Assembly: GCA_016709225.1 (NCBI GenBank)
Contig: JADJEE010000012.1
Span: 434,001 to 498,000, forward strand
DNA: 64,000 bases
Direction of reading: 5' to 3'
Source of the DNA: Deltaproteobacteria bacterium
GTDB lineage: Bacteria; Myxococcota_A; Polyangia; Nannocystales; Nannocystaceae
Shown in pieces: positions 37,753 to 46,759 of the stretch; positions within the stretch are counted from its first letter, which is position 1, and each line of letters begins with the position of its first letter. The position numbers and the translations under genes are program-made. Below the pieces are notes generated by a model. It worked only from the letters and a program-made list of their open reading frames with translations, ran no database searches and was not told the origin of the DNA.

Positions 37753-38634
37753 CTACGAACGCGGCGGGAACAGCCGCACGACCTGGCCGCGCCCGCCGCC
37801 GCCGCCGCTGCCACCGGGCCCGGGCTCGAACGGCGGCAGCGCGGCGACCTGCTTCTCGATCACCGGCAACGCGCGGATGAGCGTCGCCTCGGCGTGGAGC
37901 GCCGAGCTCTGCGGTCCACACACCAGCACCACGCGGTAGATGCCGCCGAAGGCCCGCACCACCCGCTCGTGGGCCTCGCCCACCTCCGCGTCGCCCCGCC
38001 GCGTGCTGGCGATCGCGCGCATCGTCGCCACGAACGCGTGCCACTGCGCGGGGCTGCGCTGCAGCCCGATCTGCTGCAGCCGCGTCGCCGCCCGCTGCAG
38101 CCGCGCGCCGTCCTCGGCGGGCAACGACGCACAGGCCTGCGCGAGCGCGTCACGGGTGCCGACGACCAGCTCCGCGAACGCGAGGCCGTGCCGGTCGGCG
38201 GTGTTCGCCGCCGCCGAGACCCACGCCGCCACGTCGACGTCCTCGGGCCCGCGCGGCTGTAGCGAGCTGGCCCAGATCACCGGCGAGTGATCGTCGATGA
38301 CGACCGCTGCGATGGCGTGGGACAGCTCGGCCAGCGCGATCATGGTCTCGTCGAGCGCGCCGCTGGCGAGCTCGGTGCCGGTGACCGGCTGGGGCGCGCG
38401 CGCGAGCCCAGCGGTCAGCGTGGTGGAGAAGGTCTGCGCCAACGCCTCGAGTCGGGCGCGCCGCGACTCGGCGTCGGGCGGCGGCGCGGCGAACACCGCG
38501 GTGAGACGAAAGCCGCCGGTGAGCTCGACCGACAGATCATGGGGTGCCGGCGGCTTCCACGTCAGCTCGAGACGAACATCGTCGGCCTCGAGCTCGCGCG
38601 CCACGAGCTCCAGCAGTCGCGCCATCGCATCCAC
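37753..38634 (-). CDS. Hypothetical cytoplasmic protein
   Basis: A 293-residue protein with no signal peptide. The N-terminal half alternates beta and alpha elements (DDVRLELTWKPPAP, ELTGGFRLTAVFAAPP); the middle (IALAELSHAIAAVVIDDHSPVIWASSL) and later YRVVLVCGPQSSALHAEATLI recall the strand-helix pattern of Roadblock/LC7-type or GAF-type modules. It ends with a Gly-rich tail (PGGSGGGGGRGQVVRLFPPR). No family is assigned. The start is GTG at 38634 or ATG at 38625. It is convergent with the Cys-repeat lipoprotein gene, with 13 bases between the stops. Confidence 0.6.
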   Translation of the reverse strand: MDAMARLLELVARELEADDVRLELTWKPPAPHDLSVELTGGFRLTAVFAAPPPDAESRRARLEALAQTFSTTLTAGLARAPQPVTGTELASGALDETMIALAELSHAIAAVVIDDHSPVIWASSLQPRGPEDVDVAAWVSAAANTADRHGLAFAELVVGTRDALAQACASLPAEDGARLQRAATRLQQIGLQRSPAQWHAFVATMRAIASTRRGDAEVGEAHERVVRAFGGIYRVVLVCGPQSSALHAEATLIRALPVIEKQVAALPPFEPGPGGSGGGGGRGQVVRLFPPRS

Positions 38635-38756
38635 CGGCGGAGCCTAACAGCGCGTCGCGAGCGCTCGCAATGCCGCGACGCCGCCACCCGCTCGCCGCGA
38701 ACGCCGATCGGTCGTCTGGCCGAAAGTCGCGGGCGCCGAGCGGCGTTCGGGGGGCC

Positions 38757-39023
38757 ATGACAGCACGAACCCTCATGACTGCACTCGGGCTCGCGGCCGC
38801 ACTCGGCGCGTGCACGGGCAAGAAGGACACCAGCAAGCCCGACGGCGGCAACGCGGCTTGCACCGAAGAGGCCAAGGTCTGCCCGGACGGCAGCTCGGTC
38901 GGGCGCACCGGAGCCAACTGCGAGTTCGCCGAGTGCCCCGCGGCTGCCGACGGCGACGCCACGCCGACGCCCGAGGGCGATGCCCCCGAGGGCGATGCGC
39001 CCGACCCGGCCGACGCCGAGTAG
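38757..39023 (+). CDS. Small lipoprotein with one Cys-rich motif
   Basis: An 88-residue lipoprotein. The leader ends in a lipobox (AALGAC), and the mature protein carries the motif CTEEAKVCPDGSSVGRTGAN then CEFAECP, a four-cysteine Kazal-like pattern seen in small bacterial surface lipoproteins. A Gly/Asp/Ala/Pro/Glu tail (EGDAPEGDAPDPADAE) ends the protein. Its function is unknown; extracellular protease-inhibitor roles are known for Kazal domains, but this short copy may not fold in the same way. Confidence 0.7.
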   Translation: MTARTLMTALGLAAALGACTGKKDTSKPDGGNAACTEEAKVCPDGSSVGRTGANCEFAECPAAADGDATPTPEGDAPEGDAPDPADAE

Positions 39024-39098
39024 CGGGCCAACCGGCTCGCGTGCGTGCGTCGGCGGAGCACCTCGCCCTCACACGCACGCGGGCGACCTCGCGGCGCC

Positions 39099-40175
39099 TC
39101 ACCACTCGTCGCGGAAGCGCAGGATGCCGTCGCGCACGCGCTGGAACACCGCGGTGGTGGCCCGCACGTCGCCGGCGTTGTAGAGCGCGATCTGGGCCAG
39201 GTCGCCCTTGGCGTAGGTCGTCGCGACCATCGAGCCGTCCATGGTGTCCTTCGGGCTCGCGACGCCGAGCGCCCAGCACACGACGTCGAGCGAAGAAGGT
39301 CCGCGACCGTAGCCGCCGAGCACCGCGAACAGATCGAGGTGCGGTCGCAGGGCATACTTCGAGGCCAACAGATCGATGCGCACCGGCACGCCGTGGATGA
39401 GCGATCGTCCGATGAGGAACGGCACGTCGAAGCCGCGGCCGTTGTAGCTGACGACCACGTTCGCGTGGCCGGCGAGGGCCCAGAACGCGCGCAGGAGATC
39501 GACCTCGCTGACCGGACGGATCCAGTGCGGCAGCGCGGCGGTGCTGGGCTGCGGACCAGTGCCGTGGCCGCCGGCCGGCGGCACCACGAACACCGTGACG
39601 TCCTGCGTGCGGGGATCTTGATCGCCGTTGCCGACCGCCAGCGACACCACCTGCCCGAAGTACGGCGAGAGGCTCATGACCTTGGCCTGATCCCACTCGT
39701 TGCGCTCGGCGTGCTTGGCCACCGCCTGGGCGATCGTCGGCGGCGCCTTGCGCAGGTCGACGGCCGGCACGGTCTCGATGTCGAACACCATGACGTCGCA
39801 CAACAGATCCGACACCAGCTCGTGGCCCTCGTCGACCAACGACGTGGGGTCGTAGCCAGACTCGCCGGGCTGTGCAGGCCGGAGCCCGCGAATCGTCAGC
39901 TGCAGCGCGCCCTTGTATTCCTCGACCTCGAACAACGCCTTGACGTGATCGCCGACCGAGAGCTCGTCGACCGCCGCCATCGCCCGGGTCGCGTCGCTCC
40001 AAATCTTGCCGGCCACGGTGCGCGAGCGATCGGCCAGGCGCAGCTCGCAGTACGGCTTGCCCTGGCGGGTCTGTGCGCGCCGCAGGTGACGTACGACGGC
40101 GAACGCCGTGTGCATGCCGGCACCGGCGACCAACGCCTCGAGATCGGCGACATGCGTGACGTCCTGCGGCTCCAT
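39099..40175 (-). CDS. OB-fold domain fused to a DnaQ/PolB-like 3'-5' exonuclease
   Basis: A 358-residue protein with two parts. Residues about 20-115 resemble an OB-fold nucleic-acid-binding domain (FAVVRHLRRAQTRQGKPYCE, the tRNA_anti pattern with a beta-barrel and VDELSVGDHVKALFEVEEY). Residues about 127-358 form a DEDD-type exonuclease like the PolB-related predicted 3'-5' exonucleases: ExoI FDIETVP, ExoII VVSYNGRGFDVPFL and ExoIII with YNAGDVRATTAV. The four acidic ligands appear intact. A DNA or RNA processing role is likely. It stands alone, convergent with the small lipoprotein gene. Confidence 0.78.
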   Translation of the reverse strand: MEPQDVTHVADLEALVAGAGMHTAFAVVRHLRRAQTRQGKPYCELRLADRSRTVAGKIWSDATRAMAAVDELSVGDHVKALFEVEEYKGALQLTIRGLRPAQPGESGYDPTSLVDEGHELVSDLLCDVMVFDIETVPAVDLRKAPPTIAQAVAKHAERNEWDQAKVMSLSPYFGQVVSLAVGNGDQDPRTQDVTVFVVPPAGGHGTGPQPSTAALPHWIRPVSEVDLLRAFWALAGHANVVVSYNGRGFDVPFLIGRSLIHGVPVRIDLLASKYALRPHLDLFAVLGGYGRGPSSLDVVCWALGVASPKDTMDGSMVATTYAKGDLAQIALYNAGDVRATTAVFQRVRDGILRFRDEW

Positions 40176-40308
40176 CGGGGTGGCGGTTCCGCCACCAGTG
40201 TAGCTGTGTTATCAAGCCCGGCGCGAGACGAGCGGTGCTGCCTGCCGGGCGGTACCGGCCGCTCCCGCGCGAATCACATCCCCAGTCACGTCCCAGCCAG
40301 GAGAGACC

Positions 40309-40728
40309 ATGCCACAGCTCAAGGGCAGCAAGACCCACGGCAACCTGAAGGCCGCCTTCGCCGGCGAGTCGCAGGCGAACCGCCGCTACCTGTACTTCGC
40401 GAAGGTCGCGGACGTCGAAGGCTACCCGGAGATCGCGGGCAACTTCCGCGAGACCGCCGAGGGCGAGACCGGCCACGCGCACGGCCACCTCGACTACATG
40501 AAGTCCGCAGGCGATCCGGCGACCGATCTCCCGATCGGCGACACCGCCAGCAACCTGCGCGCCGCGGTGGCGGGCGAGACCCACGAGTACACGGACATGT
40601 ACCCGGGCATGGCGAAGACCGCCCGCGAAGAGGGCTTCGGCGAGATCGCCGACTGGTTCGAGACCCTCGCGAAGGCCGAGAAGTCCCACGCGGGTCGCTT
40701 CCAGGCCCTGCTCGACGGCATCAGCTGA
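40309..40728 (+). CDS. Rubrerythrin, short form without rubredoxin domain
   Basis: A 139-residue di-iron ferritin-like protein. It has the pair of ExxH half-sites of rubrerythrin: FAGESQANRRYLYFAKVAD and FRETAEGETGHAHGHLDYM, then VAGETHEYTDMYPGMAKTAR and AKAEKSHAGRFQ. The C-terminal rubredoxin iron-sulphur module (two CxxC pairs) is absent, as in the short sulerythrin-type proteins. It probably reduces hydrogen peroxide using an external electron donor. A good ribosome binding site (AGGAGA, then GACC) precedes the ATG at 40309. Confidence 0.9.
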   Translation: MPQLKGSKTHGNLKAAFAGESQANRRYLYFAKVADVEGYPEIAGNFRETAEGETGHAHGHLDYMKSAGDPATDLPIGDTASNLRAAVAGETHEYTDMYPGMAKTAREEGFGEIADWFETLAKAEKSHAGRFQALLDGIS

Positions 40729-40748
40729 CGCGATCGCCTCGCCGCGCG

Positions 40749-40795
40749 GACGCCCGCGTCGCCGCTGCCCGCTGCGCAGCTCGACCGCGGGCGTC
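40749..40795 (+). terminator. Possible stem-loop after the rubrerythrin gene
   Basis: A perfect 10-bp inverted repeat (GACGCCCGCG at 40749-40758 and its complement at 40786-40795) lies 21 bases after the rubrerythrin stop. The loop is 27 bases and no T tract follows, so this is a weak terminator candidate at best. Confidence 0.3.
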
Positions 40796-40825
40796 GCCAA
40801 TTCGTGCGACCCTGGTGGCCCGAGC

Positions 40826-41623
40826 ATGCGAGCGATCGCCCTTCTCACCTTGCTGATTGCCGCGTGTCACGGCCACGCGCCGCAGCCCCCGGTCGCCACG
40901 CCGAGTCGCACCAAGGACGTGATGGTGCTGGATCGCGAGGGCCACGCGGTGCCGTTCGACCGCCTGCGCGGCGATGTGACGGTCGTGGCCTTCTGGGCCT
41001 CGTACTGCGGGCCCTGTCGCGCGGAGCTGCCGGTGCTCGAGCGTCTGGCGCAGCGCTACGCCGACGATCCGGCGGTGCGCTTCGTCGCGATCGCGGTCGA
41101 TGAGCCCGAGCAACGCGGGCTCGCCGATGCGACCCTCCACGAACTGGCGCCCTCGGTGGTGAACCGGTTCGCAACACCGGAGGCGCTCGGACCCCTGGTC
41201 GCGGTCGACGACTTCGGTCGCCCATCGATCGGGCTGCCGATGCTGACGATCCTCGATCGCGCCGGCCACCTGCACGCGGAGGTCGGCGCGGCGGGCACGA
41301 TCGACGAGCGCGTCGCCGCCTATGCCCGGCTCGTCGAACTCGCGCGCCACAACGAGCTGCCCGAACGCCGCCCTCGGGGCACCGACGACTTCGTCGCCGA
41401 GCTGCGCATGGCCGACTGCGAGCTCATCGTCGAGGTCGCGACCCTGCCACGCACGCGCGCCCGCGCAATCGACGGGATCGTCGAGTTCCTGGGCATCTCC
41501 AGCGTCGCCGACACGCCCGAGCTGCGCGCGGACGTGGCGGCCGGGCTCGACGGCGGCGAAACCACGTTCCGCGCGCCGCTGGCGGGCGACGACTGTCAGC
41601 CGTCGCAGTCGACCGGCAGGTAG
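40826..41623 (+). CDS. TlpA-like thioredoxin-fold lipoprotein
   Basis: A 265-residue lipoprotein with lipobox (LLIAAC). A thioredoxin domain follows with the active site WASYCGPC (residues about 53-60) and the cis-Pro region GLPMLTILDRAGHL. Proteins of this kind reduce disulphides or assist cytochrome c maturation outside the cytoplasm. A C-terminal segment of about 90 residues with cysteines (DCEL, DDCQPS) is additional. Its 3' end overlaps the 3' end of the convergent gene by 28 bases. Confidence 0.85.
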   Translation: MRAIALLTLLIAACHGHAPQPPVATPSRTKDVMVLDREGHAVPFDRLRGDVTVVAFWASYCGPCRAELPVLERLAQRYADDPAVRFVAIAVDEPEQRGLADATLHELAPSVVNRFATPEALGPLVAVDDFGRPSIGLPMLTILDRAGHLHAEVGAAGTIDERVAAYARLVELARHNELPERRPRGTDDFVAELRMADCELIVEVATLPRTRARAIDGIVEFLGISSVADTPELRADVAAGLDGGETTFRAPLAGDDCQPSQSTGR

Positions 41624-42264
41624 ACCGGGTCGTAGCAGCTGGTCAGACGGAAGTCGAAGGTGCCGGTGAAGAGCTCGCCGCACCAGACGCGCACCTCGTC
41701 GTGGTACGAGGTGCCGGGCTCCATGCCGATGATGATCGGCACCTGGTTGAACTGATCGATCTTCGCGATGTCGGCCTCGACCACGCTGGCGGCGGAGCTG
41801 ATCCAGTTCACGGTGAACTCGGTGCCGATCGGCACGGCAATCGACGGCGGCGTGATGGTGAAGGTGCAGTCGTCGTGGGCCACGAAGGTCACGTCGAGCA
41901 CGCCGTCTTGCAGGTCGCCGCCGCTGCTGCTGCCACCCGTCTCGAAGGTGGTACCGGAGTCGCCGCTGGCGGCGGTCGTGCCGGGCTCGGTGGTGCCCGA
42001 GGTGGAATCACCGCTGCCGTCGGTACCGTCACCGGCGCTCGCGGACGCCGTCGCACTCGCGCTCGCACTCGCGCTCGCGCCGTCGTCGCTGCCGGCGTCG
42101 CTGCTCGAACCACCGCCCGCGGTCGCGCTCACCGTCGCGGTGGTGCCGAGCGAGTCGGTGCCCTCGGCCGAGGCCTTCGCACCGTCACCGGCGTCGTGGC
42201 ACGCCAGCGGAATCAGCAGGCACGGGATCGAGAGCCACCGTGGACGCAGGCTTCGCATGTGCAC
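41596..42264 (-). CDS. Lipoprotein with low-complexity linker and beta domain
   Basis: A 222-residue lipoprotein: lipobox (LIPLAC), then a Ser/Ala/Gly/Thr/Asp-rich linker of about 80 residues, then a 90-residue beta-sandwich-like domain (FTITPPSIAVPIGTEFTVNW, ending CYDPVYLP). The order of strands and the late Cys recall cupredoxin-like folds, but the copper ligands (Cys, His, Met set) are not evident, so this stays a hypothetical binding protein. An ATG at 42258 is an alternative start. Confidence 0.7.
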   Translation of the reverse strand: MHMRSLRPRWLSIPCLLIPLACHDAGDGAKASAEGTDSLGTTATVSATAGGGSSSDAGSDDGASASASASATASASAGDGTDGSGDSTSGTTEPGTTAASGDSGTTFETGGSSSGGDLQDGVLDVTFVAHDDCTFTITPPSIAVPIGTEFTVNWISSAASVVEADIAKIDQFNQVPIIIGMEPGTSYHDEVRVWCGELFTGTFDFRLTSCYDPVYLPVDCDG

Positions 42265-42396
42265 GATCTAGCAGCGTGGGCACGGCGACGCGAGCCGCGA
42301 CAGGCGAGCGCGACGGCGGCTGCAACCACCGCCATCGCGTTCCGTCTCCCCTCCTCGGGGCCTTCGCGTCGCGCGTGCGAAGCAGCGCTCTCGACA

Positions 42397-43737
42397 TCAC
42401 GCCTGCGGCCGGCGTCGTCGCCACAGTGGCAGCAGGAGCAACGCCCACGCGGCGCCGCCCGTGGGTGCGCCGCTGCGACAGCTGCAGCCGCCGCCGTCGT
42501 CGCTGCCGTCATCTGCAGGCGCACCGCCGCTGCTGTCGGCCGCGCCGGAGCTGGTGGCCTCGACGTCGCCGGTGGTCGTGCCGATGCCCTCGGTACCGCC
42601 GCTGGTGTCGGCGGCGTCGGTGGTGCCGCTGCCGCTGCCGTCGTCGCCGGTGCTCCCGCCCGTGCTACCGCCGGCCTCGCAGATCTCGGTGACGTGGCCG
42701 CAGTCTTCGACGCAATCGAGCTCGAGCGAGACCTCGCAGATGCCGTCGCCGCACTGCGGCGCGCTGCAGTCGGCGTCGCAGCTCGCCGCCGTCTCGGTGC
42801 CCGAGCACACGCCGTCGCCGCAGCTCGCCGTGGTGCCACACAGCGGCGTGGGCCAGCCGCCGTCGCACAGGGTCGGCAGCACGTCGGAGATCTGCGCCGC
42901 CGCACCGAGCTGCGGCGCAGAGTCGATGCCCGGGATGTGACCATCCTGCGTGTAGAGCTTCGCGATCGAGCAGTCGCCGGTGTCTTCGTAGTCGCCGCCG
43001 GGGCCCTGCACGTGCACGCCCCACAGCAGGCCGTCACCGTCGAACACGCCGGAGCCGGAGTTGCCGAGGAAGGTGTCGCAGTCGTGGCGCACGAGCCCCT
43101 GGTTGTTGAAGTCGACCACGTTGCACGAGCGCGCGATCTTCATCGGCACGCCGGTCGGGAAGCCAATCACGCCCAGCGGCGCGCCGATCTCTGCGGGCGT
43201 GGGACCCAGCACCGCCGGCACCATCCCCACCACGGGGCGATCGAGCTGCACGAATGCGATGTCGACACCTTGCAGCTCGGCGACCACGCGGCGGCAACCG
43301 TAGATGTCGTCGGGGCCCGGCATGAACAGCTCGCCGGGCGCGGTGTAGCGCAGCCCCGGTGCGAACGACGAGGTCGCGCACGCGTCGTCCTCGAGCACGC
43401 AGTGGCGCGCGATCACGATGAGATCGTCGTCCACCAGCGTCGCCGAACAGCTCGCCAGCACCGGGTCATCGATGAAGGCCTCGCCCTCGCAGAGGTTCTG
43501 CCGCTCGCCGAGCGTGGTGGTGGGCGACACCGCAGCGCCGTCGCAGATGCCCCAGCCGGCACGCAGCTTGAGGACGATCGACTGCTCGGCGAGGCTGCGC
43601 CAGGCCTCGTCGGTCTCGTCGTACACCTGCACGCGGTCGTCGACGCCGTAGATCGCCGCCTGCACGGGCGCGGTGCCCATGCATGCGGCGAACCCGGCGA
43701 CGCTCGCGAGCACCTGGCTCGGCGAGCGGGGCATCAC
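42397..43737 (-). CDS. Secreted trypsin-like serine protease with MYXO-CTERM tail
   Basis: A 446-residue protein with a signal peptide (VLASVAGFAACMGTAPVQA). The trypsin-like domain shows the catalytic His in VIARHCV, an Asp in VDIAFVQLD and the Ser in FLGNSGSGVFDG. A Cys-rich segment with CGDGVC and CGDGICE repeats follows, then a Ser/Gly/Asp linker. The C-terminus has the MYXO-CTERM layout: CSCRSGAPTGG, a hydrophobic helix (AAWALLLLPL) and a basic end (WRRRRPQA), which in myxobacteria marks cell-surface sorting. Its start overlaps the stop of the upstream lipoprotein gene, so the two are likely one operon. Confidence 0.85.
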   Translation of the reverse strand: MMPRSPSQVLASVAGFAACMGTAPVQAAIYGVDDRVQVYDETDEAWRSLAEQSIVLKLRAGWGICDGAAVSPTTTLGERQNLCEGEAFIDDPVLASCSATLVDDDLIVIARHCVLEDDACATSSFAPGLRYTAPGELFMPGPDDIYGCRRVVAELQGVDIAFVQLDRPVVGMVPAVLGPTPAEIGAPLGVIGFPTGVPMKIARSCNVVDFNNQGLVRHDCDTFLGNSGSGVFDGDGLLWGVHVQGPGGDYEDTGDCSIAKLYTQDGHIPGIDSAPQLGAAAQISDVLPTLCDGGWPTPLCGTTASCGDGVCSGTETAASCDADCSAPQCGDGICEVSLELDCVEDCGHVTEICEAGGSTGGSTGDDGSGSGTTDAADTSGGTEGIGTTTGDVEATSSGAADSSGGAPADDGSDDGGGCSCRSGAPTGGAAWALLLLPLWRRRRPQA

Positions 43738-44582
43738 GGCGTGTGCCCCATCATGCGATGGTTGAAGTTCGAGATGAAGCCGAAGTCACCGACCATGTCC
43801 GCCCACGCGTAGGGCACCTCGGCGGCGTTGCTCCACCAGTCCAGATCGGCGACGCCGCCGGTGTCACGGCACGCGCGCACGCAGATGCTCGCCGAGAGGT
43901 CGTCGTTGCCGGCCATCTCGACCGCGATCACCAGGGCCTGGCCCTCGGTCAGCGTGATCGGCGTGTCGAGGTCGATGACGACGGTGCGCTCCTCGGTCGC
44001 GGCCTCGTCGGCCTCGATCGCGAACATCTCGTTGGCGACCGCGTCGGCGGGGTCCGCCGGTGGCTCGCTGCCCTCGATGACGTACACCTCCACGCGGTGC
44101 GCCATCGTGCTGTCGCACGCGCCCGCGCCCGCGGTGCCGATGAGATCGTAGACGAGGCTGGTCACCTCGAAGGGGTACGAGGCCGGTGTCAGCGTGGTGG
44201 CGGCCATGTGGCTCGCCTCGTCGGGCAGGATCGGCGACACCACCTCGCCCATGTTGCAGGTCTCGGGGGTGTTGCGAACCTCGACCTCACCACCGCCGCC
44301 GGTGGTGTCGGTACCGCTGCTGCCGTCCGCGCCCGTGGTCGGGTCGGAGCCGTTCGAGGTGCTCGCGTCGGTGTCGCTCGCGTCGGTGGTGGTGCCGTCG
44401 GTCGCGGTGGTCGACGCCGTGGTCGACGCGGTGGTCGACATCGTGGTGGAGTCGGTGGTGCTCGCGGTGGTGGAGGCGCCGCCGGTGCTCGAGTCGGCGC
44501 CGGTGTCGTCGTCGCCCGAGGTCGTGCAGGCCGCGCTGGACGCAGCCAGCAGCGAGAGGAGGGGGATCATTCGGATGTTCAT
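43734..44582 (-). CDS. Lipoprotein with Thr/Ser/Ala/Asp linker
   Basis: A 282-residue lipoprotein. The leader MNIRMIPLLSLLAASSAAC ends in a lipobox and is followed by a long Thr-Ala-Ser-rich linker (repeated STTASTT). The mature domain of about 180 residues begins VEVRNTPETCNMGEV and is beta-rich with paired cysteines (ACDSTMAHRVEVYVIEG, SICVRACRD). No family was recognised. It is followed with a few bases of overlap by the MYXO-CTERM protease gene, so the two probably act together at the cell surface. Confidence 0.72.
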   Translation of the reverse strand: MNIRMIPLLSLLAASSAACTTSGDDDTGADSSTGGASTTASTTDSTTMSTTASTTASTTATDGTTTDASDTDASTSNGSDPTTGADGSSGTDTTGGGGEVEVRNTPETCNMGEVVSPILPDEASHMAATTLTPASYPFEVTSLVYDLIGTAGAGACDSTMAHRVEVYVIEGSEPPADPADAVANEMFAIEADEAATEERTVVIDLDTPITLTEGQALVIAVEMAGNDDLSASICVRACRDTGGVADLDWWSNAAEVPYAWADMVGDFGFISNFNHRMMGHTP

Positions 44583-44705
44583 CGCCAAGTCCGTGGGTTT
44601 CAGGAACCAGCTTTGCGGTTCGCCCCCCAAGGCGTGGCTGCGACGACGATGATCCACGGTCCAAACGTGACCAATCTCAACCCGGCATCGCATGCCGTCC
44701 CGGCA

Positions 44706-44731
44706 GTCCCCGGGGACGGGTCCCCGGGGAC
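44706..44731. repeat. Two adjacent GTCCCCGGGGAC palindromes
   Basis: The 12-bp perfect palindrome GTCCCCGGGGAC occurs at 44706-44717 and again at 44720-44731, separated by two bases. It lies in the gap between two divergent lipoprotein genes (44583-44825). It could be a paired operator or form a hairpin; no known binding protein is suggested by the sequence. Confidence 0.6.
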
Positions 44732-44825
44732 CGCGGGCCGCCGCAAGCGATCGGTGCAGTGCCCATCGCCGGTCTGCGCTCGCGAACTGCGACTGGCATC
44801 GGCGCTGCAGTCGTGGGCACCCGAG

Positions 44826-45452
44826 ATGCTCGACCTCCACCGCCCCCGCTCGCTTCTCGCTCTCGCGTCCGTGTTGCTGCTCGCCTGCGATCCCGCGGGA
44901 GGCTCGTCGAACGACGACGGCGATGGCGGCGGCGGCGGAGCCGATGCCAGCGTCGCCGCGCTCATCGACGACGCCATCGAGCAGAGCAACGACAACATCG
45001 AGATCGTCTGCGACTGCTGGGACGAGGCGGGTTTCGCCTCGCGCGGCGCGTGCCTCGAGGATCAGATCCTGCCGGCGCAGCGGCGCTGCGTCGAGGATGC
45101 CTACGCCCGCGACGCCGCCGCCTCGCGGCTGTACCTCGAGTGCGTCGTGCCGCTGATGCGTGAGCTCGGCACGTGCCTCGACGCGCGGCTCGACTGCGTC
45201 GATCCGTCGACGGTCGACGCGTGCTTCGCCGACTTCGATCTCGGCCGCGAGTCCTGCGTGCAGGTGCCGCTGTCGGTACAACGCGCCTTGGACGACTGCG
45301 ACCCCGACGACGGCACCGACCCGGGCACTGCACCTGGGCCGGATCCAGGTACGGATCCAGGTACGGATCCGGGTACGGATCCACCGCCACCACCGCCCGC
45401 GCCGAGCGACGACCCGCCCACCGACCCGCCAGCCCCGGCGCCCGGCGGCTAG
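44826..45452 (+). CDS. Lipoprotein with Pro/Asp/Gly/Thr tail
   Basis: A 208-residue lipoprotein with lipobox (VLLLAC). The central domain is helical with regularly spaced cysteines (VCDCWDEAGF, RGACLEDQ, RRCVEDAY, LECVVP, GTCLDARLDCVD), suggesting a disulphide-linked helical bundle. The end is low-complexity: a DPGT repeat encoded by four 12-bp direct repeats (about 45346-45393), followed by a proline run. Its stop shares bases with the convergent crtC stop. Function unknown. Confidence 0.72.
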   Translation: MLDLHRPRSLLALASVLLLACDPAGGSSNDDGDGGGGGADASVAALIDDAIEQSNDNIEIVCDCWDEAGFASRGACLEDQILPAQRRCVEDAYARDAAASRLYLECVVPLMRELGTCLDARLDCVDPSTVDACFADFDLGRESCVQVPLSVQRALDDCDPDDGTDPGTAPGPDPGTDPGTDPGTDPPPPPPAPSDDPPTDPPAPAPGG

Positions 45453-46435
45453 AACCATCCGACGCCGCGGATGCGAAACGGCAGCATCAGCTGCGTCGAG
45501 GTGCGGGCGAAGCGATCGAGGTCCACGACCTCGTGGACCCCACGCACGGTCGCTCCCCCGCGATCGCAGGCGTACAGCGAGCGGGCATAGAACGGCGCGT
45601 CGACCAGGGTTCGCAACAATCGCGTGTCATCGCCGCGCTCGCTCCGGGTCGAACGCGGCAATCCCCAGCGCGACGGGCCCAGACTGGTGGTCACCGCGGG
45701 CTCGATCCGATCGATGCCCGCCGGGCCATATCGCAGCCCCAGCCGACGCTCGACCCCGTCGCGATCGGTCACGTCGTACAGCAATGCGGTGGCGTCGCCC
45801 TCGTTCGACCGCGACCAGGTCCAGCTGCGCAGCGACTGCTCGAGCGCTTCGCAGCCGCGGTTGCTGTCGTGATAGCCCGGCCCGACGAATCGCATGGCCG
45901 GGGCATCGAGGTCGACCTCGATGCTCGCGCGCGGTGCAACCGGCCACCACAGGTGTCGCCCGGCGCCATCGAGCGCGAACTGCTGCGTGCGCCAGCCGTG
46001 CGCCTGCAGCCGGATGCGACCACGTACCGGCCGCCCCCACGGATAGGTGCGCTCGTCGATCTCGACCACCAGTCCGCGATCGTCACGCGTGATGCGGCTA
46101 CGCCCCAGCGCCAAGGTATCCCCGTGCCGCGAGACCTCGGCGCCACGATACTCGGTGAACACCCACGCGTTCGCACGCGGCCCGTGCACGACCACGTTCA
46201 AGCCGCAGTGCGCGAGCGGGTCGGCGGCGCGACCACGACCTCTGGCGCGGAAGTACGCCGGCGAGAACACCGAGCCGACGAATGCGATGACCGTCACCGC
46301 GTGTTCGGACGCCTCGTCGAACCCATCGATGTACCACCACAGATACCCGCCGGGTCCGACCTCCACATCGAAGGCAGGGCCGCGTGCAGCGGCGGCCCCA
46401 CGCGAGCTCCCGTCCGACGCGTCGGCATCAAGCAT
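45449..46435 (-). CDS. crtC: Carotenoid 1,2-hydratase (hydroxyneurosporene synthase)
   Basis: Adds water across the terminal 1,2 double bond of acyclic carotenoids such as neurosporene or lycopene, leading to hydroxy- and, after CrtF, methoxy-carotenoids of the spheroidene or spirilloxanthin type. The 328 residues match the family. Signatures, from memory of purple-bacterial CrtC, are GPGGYLWWYIDGFDEAS, HAVTVIAFVGSVFSP, DPLAHCGLNVVVHGPRAN, GRHLWWPVAPRASIEV and PGYHDSNRGCEALE. The ATG at 46435 gives an N-terminus just before the conserved GGYLWWY block; a longer frame upstream is not conserved. It is the first photosynthesis gene on this side and points away from the regulators. Confidence 0.93.
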   Translation of the reverse strand: MLDADASDGSSRGAAAARGPAFDVEVGPGGYLWWYIDGFDEASEHAVTVIAFVGSVFSPAYFRARGRGRAADPLAHCGLNVVVHGPRANAWVFTEYRGAEVSRHGDTLALGRSRITRDDRGLVVEIDERTYPWGRPVRGRIRLQAHGWRTQQFALDGAGRHLWWPVAPRASIEVDLDAPAMRFVGPGYHDSNRGCEALEQSLRSWTWSRSNEGDATALLYDVTDRDGVERRLGLRYGPAGIDRIEPAVTTSLGPSRWGLPRSTRSERGDDTRLLRTLVDAPFYARSLYACDRGGATVRGVHEVVDLDRFARTSTQLMLPFRIRGVGWF

Positions 46436-46759
46436 CGCGCGCTCACGATACCGGCACGGGACGGGGCCGCGGACGGTTCCTTCGACGCTGCCCACCACGC
46501 GCGACGCGGGCGAGATCTCCGACGAGAAGCGTACCCGAGCGCACGCGCGAGCGATGGGACGGATGCAGTGCGCGGCCGGTCGCCGCCCGAACGGTGGCTC
46601 CGCGTACCCTCCACCACGCGAGTCTCGGAGGGACGGGGCGACGCGCCGGCGGTACGCGGACACACGCGTCGGACGGGTCGCCTACGCAGCCCGATGCGCG
46701 TGCGATCGGCGTTGCGTCGTTCCCCGCGAGGGTCGCCACGGGTGCGCTGTCGCAACCCG

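Noticed and set aside
35232..37814. 860-residue open frame on the minus strand (Ala-rich)
   Set aside because: It is the mirror of the Cys-repeat array and the periodic composition comes from the DNA repeats.
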